DNA of 5,967 bases from Actinomycetes bacterium (GTDB lineage: Bacteria > Actinomycetota > Acidimicrobiia > Acidimicrobiales > Microtrichaceae), in NCBI GenBank assembly GCA_023450775.1, contig JAEXGP010000427.1:1-5967 (forward strand), given 5' to 3'. The stretch's first letter is position 1, and the number at the start of each line of letters is the position of its first letter. The position numbers and the translations under genes are program-made. Below are positions 1-5,685 of this stretch, piece by piece. The notes under the pieces are model-generated. The model was not told the DNA's origin and searched no databases. It saw only the letters and a program-made list of their open reading frames with translations.

Positions 1-1
1 G

Positions 2-697
2 TTCCGCACCGTGCGCAGCGCGGTGTCCGTGCCGGTGATCGCGGGTGCCGGCTCCAACTCCACCGCCTCGGCGGTCGAGCAGACCAAGCGGGCGAGCGAG
101 CTCGGCGTCGACGCCATCCTGTCGGTCACGCCGTACTACAACCGGCCCTCCCAGGCCGGGCTCGAGGCGCACTTCCGGGCGGTCGCGGCCGCCACCGACC
201 TGCCGGTCCTCCTCTACGACATCCCCATCCGCACCGGGCGCAAGATCGAGACCGACACCCTCCTCACCCTGGCCCACGACGTGCCGAACATCGTCGGCGT
301 GAAGGACGCGACGGGCGACCCGCCCGAGACCGCACGACTGATCGCCCAGGCGCCGTCGGGCTTCGAGGTCTACAGCGGCGACGACGCCTTCACGCTGCCG
401 CTGCTCGCGGTCGGCGCCGTCGGCGTCATCTCGGTCGCTTCGCACTGGGTCGGGCGTCAGATGGGCGAGATGATCGACGCCTTCGAGAAGGGCGACGTGA
501 CCGCCGCCCGTCGGATCAACGCCGGCCTGCTCGACTCCTACGACTTCGAGAGCAGTCCCGAGGCCGTGAACCCCGTCCCCACCAAGACGATGCTGAAGGT
601 CCTGGGCCTCAAGGTCGGCGAGTGCCGTCCGCCCATGGGCCCACCGCCCGACGGTCTGGCCGACCACGCCCGGCGCGTGCTCGAGGGCCTGGCCTGA
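2..697 (+). CDS. dapA: 4-hydroxy-tetrahydrodipicolinate synthase, C-terminal ~231 residues (5' end outside window)
   Basis: DapA is a cytoplasmic (beta/alpha)8-barrel enzyme that condenses pyruvate with aspartate semialdehyde, the first committed step to diaminopimelate and lysine. The visible part reads in frame from base 2 to a TGA at 695-697. Family motifs appear in order: GAGSNST (about 43-63), TPYYNRPSQAGL (128-163), LLYDIPIRTG (209-238), VGVKDATGD (293-319) and the C-terminal YSGDDAFTLPLLAVGAVGVI segment. The Schiff-base lysine is the K of VGVKD (codon 302-304); the Tyr of LLYD and the Arg of PIRTG match E. coli Tyr133 and Arg138. Asp replaces the usual Asn after that Tyr, a variant I recall in actinobacterial homologues. 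The N-terminal ~65-70 residues, with the TT motif, lie upstream. The late VNPVPTKTML segment matches the ending seen in true DapA, which argues against a related aldolase such as NanA. The stop overlaps the rnj start by one base. Confidence 0.96.
   Translation, partial: FRTVRSAVSVPVIAGAGSNSTASAVEQTKRASELGVDAILSVTPYYNRPSQAGLEAHFRAVAAATDLPVLLYDIPIRTGRKIETDTLLTLAHDVPNIVGVKDATGDPPETARLIAQAPSGFEVYSGDDAFTLPLLAVGAVGVISVASHWVGRQMGEMIDAFEKGDVTAARRINAGLLDSYDFESSPEAVNPVPTKTMLKVLGLKVGECRPPMGPPPDGLADHARRVLEGLA
683..687 (+). promoter_or_regulatory. Ribosome binding site of rnj inside the end of dapA
   Basis: GAGGG lies 9 nt before the ATG at 697 and inside the last codons of dapA. With the TGATG overlap it fixes this ATG, rather than an upstream in-frame start at 622, as the rnj start. 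The protein then begins MAAPVNITFLGGLGEIGRN, which puts the conserved first beta strand of the family at the N-terminus. Confidence 0.6.
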
Positions 698-2355
698 TGG
701 CGGCGCCGGTCAACATCACCTTCCTCGGCGGCCTCGGCGAGATCGGGCGCAACTGCGCCGCGCTCGAGCTGGAGGGACAGATCCTCCTCATCGACTGCGG
801 GCTCATGTTCCCCGACAGCGACATGCTCGGCGTCGACCTGGTCCTGCCCGACTTCACCTGGCTGCTCGAGCGCTCCGACGACATCGTCGGTTGCATCGCC
901 ACCCACGGCCACGAGGACCACGTCGGCGGCCTGTCGTACCTGCTCCGGGAGGCGAGCTTCCCGATCTTCGGCACCGAGCTCACCCTCGGCCTGGCGCGGA
1001 GCCGCATCGAGGAGTCGGGCCTGCTGGGCCGCACCGACCCCTGCGTCGCCGCCGACGGCGACGTGTGGGAGATCGGCCCGTTCGAGGTCGAGTTCATCCC
1101 CACCACGCACTCGGTGCCGCAGGCGGTCGCCACCGCGTTCCACACGCCGCAGGGCACGATCGTCCACAGCGGCGACTTCAAGATCGACCTCACGCCGGTC
1201 GACGGCCGCCTCACCAACCTGTCCCGGCTCGGCGCCCTGGCCGACGGCGAGGGCATCCGGCTCCTGCTCGCCGACTCCACCAACGCGGACCAGCGCGGCT
1301 TCTCCCGGTCCGAGACAGAGGTGGGCCGTGTCCTGCACCAGCTCATGTACGAGCAGCGGGGCCGGCGTCTGATCGTGGCCTGCTTCGCCAGCCACATCCA
1401 CCGCATCCAGCAGCTCGCCGACGCGGCGGTCGACTCGGGCCGCGTGATCGCCCCGCTCGGTCGGTCCATGCGGCGCAACATCACGATGGCGCGCGAGATG
1501 GGCCTGCTGCGCATCCCCGACTCGTCGCTGATCGACATCGAGGACGTGGAGCGCCACGAGCCCGGGAAGGTCCTGGTGCTGTGCACGGGATCGCAGGGCG
1601 AGCCCATGTCCGCGCTCACCCTGCTGGCCGGCCAGGAGAACCGCTGGCTCAAGCTCCACCCCGACGACACCGTGATCCTGTCGAGCCACCCCATCCCCGG
1701 CAACGAGCACGCGGTCACCAAGGTGATCGACAACCTGTTCCGCCAGGGCGTGGAGGTGATCCACTCCGGCGTGTCCGACGTGCACGCCACCGGGCACGCC
1801 AAGGCCGAGGAGCTCAAGCTCTACCAGTCGATCCTCAAGCCCGACTGGTTCGTCCCGGTCCACGGCGAGTACCACCACCTGGTGGCGCACGCCCGGCTGG
1901 CCGAGGTCATGGGCACGCCGCACGACCGCATCATCGTGGCCGAGGACGGCGACCGGCTCGTGCTCGACGACGACGGTCTGGGCGAGGTGGGTCGGGTGCC
2001 CGCGGAGTACGTGTACGTGCACGGCACCGTCGGCGACGTGGGCACGGGCGTGCTGTCGGACCGGCGGATCCTGGCCGACGAGGGCGTCGTGTCGGCGATC
2101 GTCTGCGTGGACCGCCAGCGGCGCACGATCGTCGCCGGACCGCAGATCACCACGCGGGGCTGGGTGTACGAGGCCGAGGCCGGGGATCTGCTGGCCGAGC
2201 TGGCGGAGCGGGTCCGCAACGCCGTCGAGGGCGGGCTGGCAGAGGGCGCCGAGCTGAGCCGCCTCGAGAAGCTGGTGCGCAAGGCGGCCGGCAGCTTCGT
2301 GTCGGACCGCACCCGGCGCCGGCCGATGATCGTCCCGGTGGTGCTCGAAGCCTGA
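697..2355 (+). CDS. rnj: Ribonuclease J (beta-CASP metallo-beta-lactamase RNase), 552 aa
   Basis: RNase J is a zinc-dependent cytoplasmic nuclease with 5'-3' exonuclease and endonuclease activity in mRNA decay and rRNA maturation. The motifs are complete. The N-terminal metallo-beta-lactamase half carries GGLGEIGRN (11-19), DCG (33-35), the zinc motif THGHEDH (H70, H72, D74, H75), TTHS (H138) and HSGDFK (D160). The beta-CASP domain follows, with LADSTNADQRGFS (about 191-203), FASHIHRIQQ (230-239), CTGSQGEP (296-303) and HPIPGNE (331-337). The zinc motifs resume with HATGHA (363-368) and PVHGEYHH (387-394). The C-terminal ~110 residues, ending RRRPMIVPVVLEA, form the RNase J C-terminal domain. 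Length is normal for the family (about 550-560). The dapA-rnj order also occurs in mycobacteria and other Actinobacteria. No truncation or missing ligand is seen. Mitochondrial or tRNase Z-type relatives are excluded by the beta-CASP motifs. Confidence 0.97.
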   Translation: MAAPVNITFLGGLGEIGRNCAALELEGQILLIDCGLMFPDSDMLGVDLVLPDFTWLLERSDDIVGCIATHGHEDHVGGLSYLLREASFPIFGTELTLGLARSRIEESGLLGRTDPCVAADGDVWEIGPFEVEFIPTTHSVPQAVATAFHTPQGTIVHSGDFKIDLTPVDGRLTNLSRLGALADGEGIRLLLADSTNADQRGFSRSETEVGRVLHQLMYEQRGRRLIVACFASHIHRIQQLADAAVDSGRVIAPLGRSMRRNITMAREMGLLRIPDSSLIDIEDVERHEPGKVLVLCTGSQGEPMSALTLLAGQENRWLKLHPDDTVILSSHPIPGNEHAVTKVIDNLFRQGVEVIHSGVSDVHATGHAKAEELKLYQSILKPDWFVPVHGEYHHLVAHARLAEVMGTPHDRIIVAEDGDRLVLDDDGLGEVGRVPAEYVYVHGTVGDVGTGVLSDRRILADEGVVSAIVCVDRQRRTIVAGPQITTRGWVYEAEAGDLLAELAERVRNAVEGGLAEGAELSRLEKLVRKAAGSFVSDRTRRRPMIVPVVLEA

Positions 2356-2363
2356 CGCGCCCT

Positions 2364-2537
2364 CGCCCGAGCGGCAGGGAGCGGGGACGCCTCGCCCGAG
2401 CGGCAGGGAGCGGGGACGCCCCGCCCGAGCGGCAGGGAGCGGGGATGCATCGCCCGAGCGGCAGGGAGCGGGGATGCATCGCCCGAGCGGCAGGGAGCGG
2501 GGGACGCATCGCCGGAGCGGCAGGGACCGGGAGAGGG
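2364..2537. repeat. Tandem array of six 29-bp GC-rich units in the rnj-MMPL intergenic region
   Basis: Units start at 2364, 2393, 2422, 2451, 2480 and 2510. Units 1-4 are exactly 29 bp, unit 5 is 30 bp through one extra G, and unit 6 is degenerate and fades near 2537. Units 1-5 share an invariant 23-nt core beginning CGCCCGAGCGGCAGGG. Only the 6-7-nt tail varies: ACGCCT, ACGCCC, ATGCAT, ATGCAT, GACGCAT. Units 3 and 4 are identical, which points to recent duplication. A 29-bp period shifts the reading frame at every copy, so this is not a protein repeat. The array starts 8 bp after the rnj stop and so probably lies in its 3' untranslated RNA. No function can be assigned; it may be a minisatellite or a local expansion of a dispersed intergenic element. 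Confidence 0.95.
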
Positions 2538-2697
2538 CACCCGTTCGGGCGACAGAAGTCACGTCCCCCGGAGGTGGGGGCCGGCCGAGAACCGGACCAG
2601 ACTCGGAAGGTTCGGGCAGGGGCACCCCGGTGGGGCCGCGTCCGTGCGTGTCGCGCGCCGCGGATCGGCGCGCGTCGGACCTGAAGGGATTGCCGCG
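2538..2697. other. Leader between the repeat array and the MMPL gene; no gene seen
   Basis: This is the remaining 160 bp of the 342-bp gene-free stretch. It holds a short hairpin at 2565-2580 (CCCCC, loop GGAGGT, GGGGG) and a second at 2625-2635 (CCCC, loop GGT, GGGG), neither followed by a T-run. It must contain, or follow, any promoter for the transporter gene, but I see no convincing -10/-35 pair and no RNA gene. The run of codons upstream of the GTG at 2698 can be read back to a GTG at 2644. I treat that part as untranslated because the better Shine-Dalgarno sequence and the family-like N-terminus belong to the downstream GTG. Confidence 0.5.
2684..2689 (+). promoter_or_regulatory. Ribosome binding site deciding the MMPL start
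   Basis: AAGGGA (within GAAGGGA) ends 8 nt before the GTG at 2698-2700. It selects this GTG over the in-frame GTG at 2644, which would add 18 arginine-rich residues not typical of the family. Confidence 0.65.
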
Positions 2698-5049
2698 GTG
2701 TTCGGACGACTCGGTGGATGGTGCTGTCGGCGGCGGGGCGTGGTCCTCGTCATCTGGCTGCTCGTGTTCGTGCTGGGCGGGGTGCTCAGCGGGGTGCTCG
2801 GCAGCTCGTTCAAGTCGGAGTTCAACCTGCCCGACGTCGAGTCCAAGCACGGCATGGACCTGCTGGAGGACCACTTCGCGGGCCAGGGCGCCGGCACGTC
2901 GGGCACGATCGTCTTCGAGTCCGACCACGGCTTCGACGACGCCACCAGGGTCGAGCTCAGCGACTTCCTGGACCGCGTGGCGGAGGTGCGGGACACCACG
3001 GTGCAGAGCCCGTTCGTCCCCGGCGGCGAACGCCAGATCTCGGTGCTGGGCGACGCGAAGGACCGGATCGCGTTCGCGTCGATCGAGGTCCCGGGTGAGC
3101 TCGACCAGGAGACGGCGCAGGAGTACGCCGAGAAGGTCCAGGCCCTGGAGCCCACCATCGACGGCGTCCGCGTCGAGTACGGCGGCCAGATGTTCTCCGA
3201 GTTCGATCCGCCCGAGTCGGAGCTGCTCGGCCTGGCCTTCGCGATCGTGATCCTGATCGTGGCCTTCGGCTCGGTGCTGGCCATGGGTCTGCCGATCGGC
3301 GTCGCGCTCGGCGGCATCGGCGTCGGCTCGATCCTGCTGGCGATCATGTCCAACTTCGTCACGATGCCCGACTTCGCCACCACGCTCGGCGTGATGATCG
3401 GTCTGGGCGTGGGCATCGACTACGCGCTGTTCATCGTGACCCGCTACCGCGAGCAGCTGCACCTGGGCCACACGGTCGAGGAGTCGGTCGCGATCGCCAT
3501 CGACACGTCCGGACGGGCGGTCACGTTCGCCGGCCTGACCGTCGTGATCTCGCTGCTCGGCATGCTGCTCATGGGCGTGAGCTTCGTGCAGGGTCTGGGC
3601 ATCGGCGCGGCCACGGTCGTGGCGGTGACGATGGTCGCCTCGCTCACCCTGCTGCCGGCGCTGCTCGGGTTCGCGGGGGATCGGGTGGACCGGACCCGTT
3701 GGCGCGGCCTGATCACGGCGGGGCTGGTCGCGCTGGCGCTGCTGGGCCTGGGCCTGAAGCTGACGCCGCTGGCGCTGGGCGCGCTCGGGTTCGGCGTCAT
3801 CGTGTTCGTGGTCGGGTTCTTCTGGAGCCCGCTCAAGCGGGAGGTGCCCCGTCGCGAGCCCAAGCCGCTCCGCCAGACCACGTCGTACCGCTGGAGCCGG
3901 CTCGTGCAGCGGCATCCGTGGGCCATGGCGCTCGGCGCGACGGCGCTGCTCGTCGTGCTGATGATCCCCACGTTCGCCATGCGGTTGGGCTTCCCCGACG
4001 AGGGCAACGACCCCGCGGGCACCACCACGCGCGAGGCCTACGACCTGCTGGCCGAGGGCTTCGGCCCCGGCTACAACGGCCCGCTCATGCTCGTGGCCGC
4101 GCTGCCCGAGGGCACGACGCCCGAGACGCTGCAGGCCATCACCACCGCCGTGCAGGAGACGCCGGGCGTCGCGTTCGCCACGCCCGCGATCCCGAACGAC
4201 GAGCAGGACCCGACCGCGGCGCTCTGGCGGGTGATCCCCACGACCGCACCGCAGGACGAGGCCACGACCGACCTGGTCCACCACCTGCGCGACGAGGTCC
4301 TGCCGGAGGCCGAGCGGGGCTCCGGCGTCGAGGTCCTGGTGACCGGCTTCGTGGCGATCACGGTCGACTTCACGACGTTCGTGTCGGAGCGGCTGGTCCT
4401 GTTCTTCGGCGCGGTGCTCACGCTGTCGTTCGTCCTGCTGATGATCGTGTTCCGGTCGCTCCTGGTCCCGGTCAAGGCCGTGGTGATGAACCTGCTGTCG
4501 ATCGGGGCCGCCTACGGCGTCCTGGTGGCGGTCTTCCAGTGGGGCTGGGCCAAGGACCTGTTCGGGGTGGAGCCGGCGCCGATCGAGCCGTTCCTGCCGA
4601 TGATGCTGTTCGCCATCGTCTTCGGCCTGTCGATGGACTACGAGGTCTTCCTGCTGTCGCGCATCCGCGAGGAGTGGGTCCGCACCGGCGACGCCCACAC
4701 CTCGGTCGCGGACGGGCTGGCCGCCACCGCACGGGTGATCACCGCGGCGGCGGCGATCATGGTGTTCGTCTTCGGCAGCTTCCTGGGCGAGTCGGTCCGG
4801 ACGATCAAGCTGTTCGGGTTCGGCCTGGCGCTCGCCGTGCTGCTCGACGCCACGATCGTCCGCATGCTGCTCGTGCCGGCGACCATGGAGCTCCTCGGCG
4901 ACCGCAACTGGTGGCTGCCCAGGTGGCTCGACCGGATCCTGCCGCACGTCAACGTCGAGGGGACCCTGGAGCACTCCAACCCGGGCGAGTCCGATGACGC
5001 ACCGGACGACACGCCCGACGAGGACCGGGAGCTCGAGCCGGTCGGCTGA
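2698..5049 (+). CDS. MMPL/RND-family inner-membrane transporter, 783 aa
   Basis: This is a proton-driven integral membrane exporter of the MMPL branch of the RND superfamily; members move lipids, glycolipids or drugs. The N-terminus MFGRLGGWCCRRRG followed by TM1 (about 14-36) is typical. A first periplasmic domain (about 37-173) is followed by TM2-TM6 (about 175-325), then a second half with TM7 (about 408-427), a second periplasmic domain (about 428-562) and TM8-TM12 (about 563-730). Both proton-relay pairs are present: GIDYALF with D241-Y242 in TM4, and SMDYEVFLLSR with D647-Y648 in TM10. They match Asp256-Tyr257 and Asp645-Tyr646 of mycobacterial MmpL3, so the pump should be active. Two additional hydrophobic stretches (about 338-354 and 356-377) sit between the halves, before a basic loop. 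The tail (about 760-783) is short and strongly acidic. The substrate is unknown: no lipid-synthesis or accessory genes lie beside it. It is separated from rnj by the repeat array, so it probably has its own promoter. Confidence 0.94.
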   Translation: MFGRLGGWCCRRRGVVLVIWLLVFVLGGVLSGVLGSSFKSEFNLPDVESKHGMDLLEDHFAGQGAGTSGTIVFESDHGFDDATRVELSDFLDRVAEVRDTTVQSPFVPGGERQISVLGDAKDRIAFASIEVPGELDQETAQEYAEKVQALEPTIDGVRVEYGGQMFSEFDPPESELLGLAFAIVILIVAFGSVLAMGLPIGVALGGIGVGSILLAIMSNFVTMPDFATTLGVMIGLGVGIDYALFIVTRYREQLHLGHTVEESVAIAIDTSGRAVTFAGLTVVISLLGMLLMGVSFVQGLGIGAATVVAVTMVASLTLLPALLGFAGDRVDRTRWRGLITAGLVALALLGLGLKLTPLALGALGFGVIVFVVGFFWSPLKREVPRREPKPLRQTTSYRWSRLVQRHPWAMALGATALLVVLMIPTFAMRLGFPDEGNDPAGTTTREAYDLLAEGFGPGYNGPLMLVAALPEGTTPETLQAITTAVQETPGVAFATPAIPNDEQDPTAALWRVIPTTAPQDEATTDLVHHLRDEVLPEAERGSGVEVLVTGFVAITVDFTTFVSERLVLFFGAVLTLSFVLLMIVFRSLLVPVKAVVMNLLSIGAAYGVLVAVFQWGWAKDLFGVEPAPIEPFLPMMLFAIVFGLSMDYEVFLLSRIREEWVRTGDAHTSVADGLAATARVITAAAAIMVFVFGSFLGESVRTIKLFGFGLALAVLLDATIVRMLLVPATMELLGDRNWWLPRWLDRILPHVNVEGTLEHSNPGESDDAPDDTPDEDRELEPVG

Positions 5050-5060
5050 CCGGCGCCGAC
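5041..5060. terminator. Possible small hairpin at the MMPL stop codon
   Basis: GTCGGC (5041-5046) pairs perfectly with GCCGAC (5055-5060) around an 8-nt loop holding the TGA at 5047-5049. A 6-bp GC-rich stem without a T-run is weak evidence alone. It may act with the stronger hairpin about 26 bp downstream. Confidence 0.25.
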
Positions 5061-5085
5061 GTTCGCCAGCAGGACCGGTCGCGTC

Positions 5086-5109
5086 CGCGCCGCTCAGGTG
5101 AGCGGCGTG
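5086..5109. terminator. Likely bidirectional hairpin terminator between convergent MMPL and marR
   Basis: Bases 5088-5096 (CGCCGCTCA) are the exact reverse complement of 5099-5107 (TGAGCGGCG). One G-T and one C-G pair extend the stem to 11 pairs from 5086 to 5109, around a GG centre that in practice opens to a 4-nt loop. It lies 37 bp after the MMPL stop and includes the marR stop codon (TCA on + at 5094-5096). No T-run follows on either strand. U-less hairpins have been proposed to terminate in high-GC actinobacteria, so the position between convergent genes is the main support. Confidence 0.55.
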
Positions 5110-5606
5110 CCGTCGCCGTCCCGGCCGGCGAGACCCCGCAGGACGTCGACGGTCGCCGAGCGCTCGCCGGCGGTGCCGAAGAAGCGGTCGTCGACCGCCT
5201 GGACCTCGGTGACGGCGCGCTCCGCCAGCGTGCGGCCCTGCGGGGTGCACCGCAGACGCTTGACCCGGGCGTCGGCCGGGTCGTCGCTGCGGCGCAGGAG
5301 CCCGCGCTGCTCGAGGGCTCGCACGACCTGGGACGTCATCATGGCGTCGGTGCCCGCGTGGTCGGCGAGCTCGCGCTGGCTCGGCGGGCCGACCCGGTTG
5401 GTGAGCCACGCGGTGCCCGCGAGCAGGACGAACTGCACGTGGGTGAGCTCCAGCGGTCGGAGCGCGTCGGCCACCTCCCGCTGCCAGCGCAGCGTGGCGT
5501 GCCACAGCAGGAAGCCGGGTCGGTCCCACGCCGTCCGTTCGGGGAACCCGGTGGACCCGTCGTCGCCGGGCGACGCCGGCGTGGCGGTCACGGGGGACTG
5601 GTCCAT
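5094..5606 (-). CDS. MarR-family winged-helix transcriptional regulator, 170 aa
   Basis: This is a cytoplasmic dimeric DNA-binding protein of the MarR family; members usually repress efflux, stress or catabolic genes and are released by small ligands. After a ~25-residue polar extension, helix 1 (about 30-50) is followed by LTHVQFVLLAG (54-64), the typical helix-2 signature. Next come the helix-turn-helix around QRELADHAGTDAMMTSQVVRALEQRG (77-102) and the wing LLRRSDDPADARVKRLRCT (103-121), whose DPADAR holds the conserved wing Asp and Arg. TPQGRTLAERAV then leads into the C-terminal dimerisation helix. The ATG at 5606 is chosen because the protein is then family-sized (about 140-170) and a GGGAGA Shine-Dalgarno sequence lies 10 nt upstream. 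No cysteine in the sensory region hints at redox sensing. It converges on the MMPL gene and runs in the same direction as the upstream phosphorylase gene, 79 bp away. Its target and ligand are unknown. Confidence 0.93.
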   Translation of the reverse strand: MDQSPVTATPASPGDDGSTGFPERTAWDRPGFLLWHATLRWQREVADALRPLELTHVQFVLLAGTAWLTNRVGPPSQRELADHAGTDAMMTSQVVRALEQRGLLRRSDDPADARVKRLRCTPQGRTLAERAVTEVQAVDDRFFGTAGERSATVDVLRGLAGRDGDGTPLT

Positions 5607-5616
5607 CGGCCGAGAG

Positions 5617-5622
5617 TCTCCC
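5617..5622 (-). promoter_or_regulatory. Ribosome binding site of the marR-type gene
   Basis: Read on the minus strand this is GGGAGA, 10 nt upstream of the ATG at 5606. Its upstream edge overlaps by two bases the inverted repeat arm at 5621-5628, so folding of that repeat in RNA could hinder ribosome access. Confidence 0.5.
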
Positions 5623-5651
5623 ACCCGATCGGGGGGGGTCGGGTCGGGTGG
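5621..5651. promoter_or_regulatory. 8-bp inverted repeat with a G-quadruplex-type spacer upstream of marR
   Basis: CCACCCGA (5621-5628) and TCGGGTGG (5644-5651) are perfect reverse complements separated by 15 bp. The stretch also holds the 10-bp palindrome CCCGATCGGG (5624-5633) and a plus-strand G-run (5631-5648) that fits four G3 tracts with 2-nt linkers. It lies 15-45 bp upstream of the MarR start, where an autoregulatory operator or 5'-leader structure would be expected. No promoter hexamers are recognisable, so the regulatory role is inferred from position and symmetry only. Confidence 0.4.
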
Positions 5652-5658
5652 ACGCGAT

Positions 5659-5680
5659 CGCTCGCCGGCGCACCGGAGCG
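5659..5680 (-). terminator. Possible imperfect hairpin after the nucleoside phosphorylase gene
   Basis: On the plus strand CGCT (5659-5662) pairs with AGCG (5677-5680) and CCGG (5665-5668) with CCGG (5673-5676), with a 2-nt bulge and a 4-nt CGCA loop. It begins 5 bp beyond the phosphorylase stop codon. There is no U-run, so termination here, rather than read-through into marR, is uncertain. Confidence 0.3.
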
Positions 5681-5685
5681 TCGGC

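Noticed and set aside
622..696. Upstream start for RNase J adding 25 residues
   Set aside because: The extension lies inside dapA, is an Arg/Pro-rich out-of-frame reading of it, and precedes the conserved N-terminal strand. The ATG at 697 has the TGATG overlap and a GAGGG at 9 nt.
2364..2537. CRISPR array
   Set aside because: The repeats are contiguous, with only 6-7-nt tails that are nearly the same each time. There are no spacers of 25-40 nt with unique sequence and no cas genes in the window.
2364..2540. Protein-coding repeat (Pro/Arg/Ser-rich frames on both strands)
   Set aside because: A 29-bp period changes frame at each copy, so no constant peptide repeat is encoded. The apparent open frames follow from high GC content.
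2644..2697. Upstream GTG start for the MMPL gene
   Set aside because: It adds 18 residues not typical of MMPL N-termini. The GTG at 2698 has an AAGGGA at 8 nt and gives the usual MF-R-LG start.
5050..5093. tRNA or small RNA gene in the convergent gap
   Set aside because: The gap is 44 bp and holds only terminator-like hairpins; no cloverleaf or other RNA fold is present.
538..5673. A 1711-codon open frame on the minus strand spanning rnj, the repeats and MMPL
   Set aside because: It is the mirror of two real genes read in the same phase and stays open because they lack TTA, CTA and TCA codons. The product is a low-complexity His/Arg/Gln/Asp/Ala-rich sequence with no recognisable domain, crosses the tandem repeat, and overlaps genes with complete family motifs.
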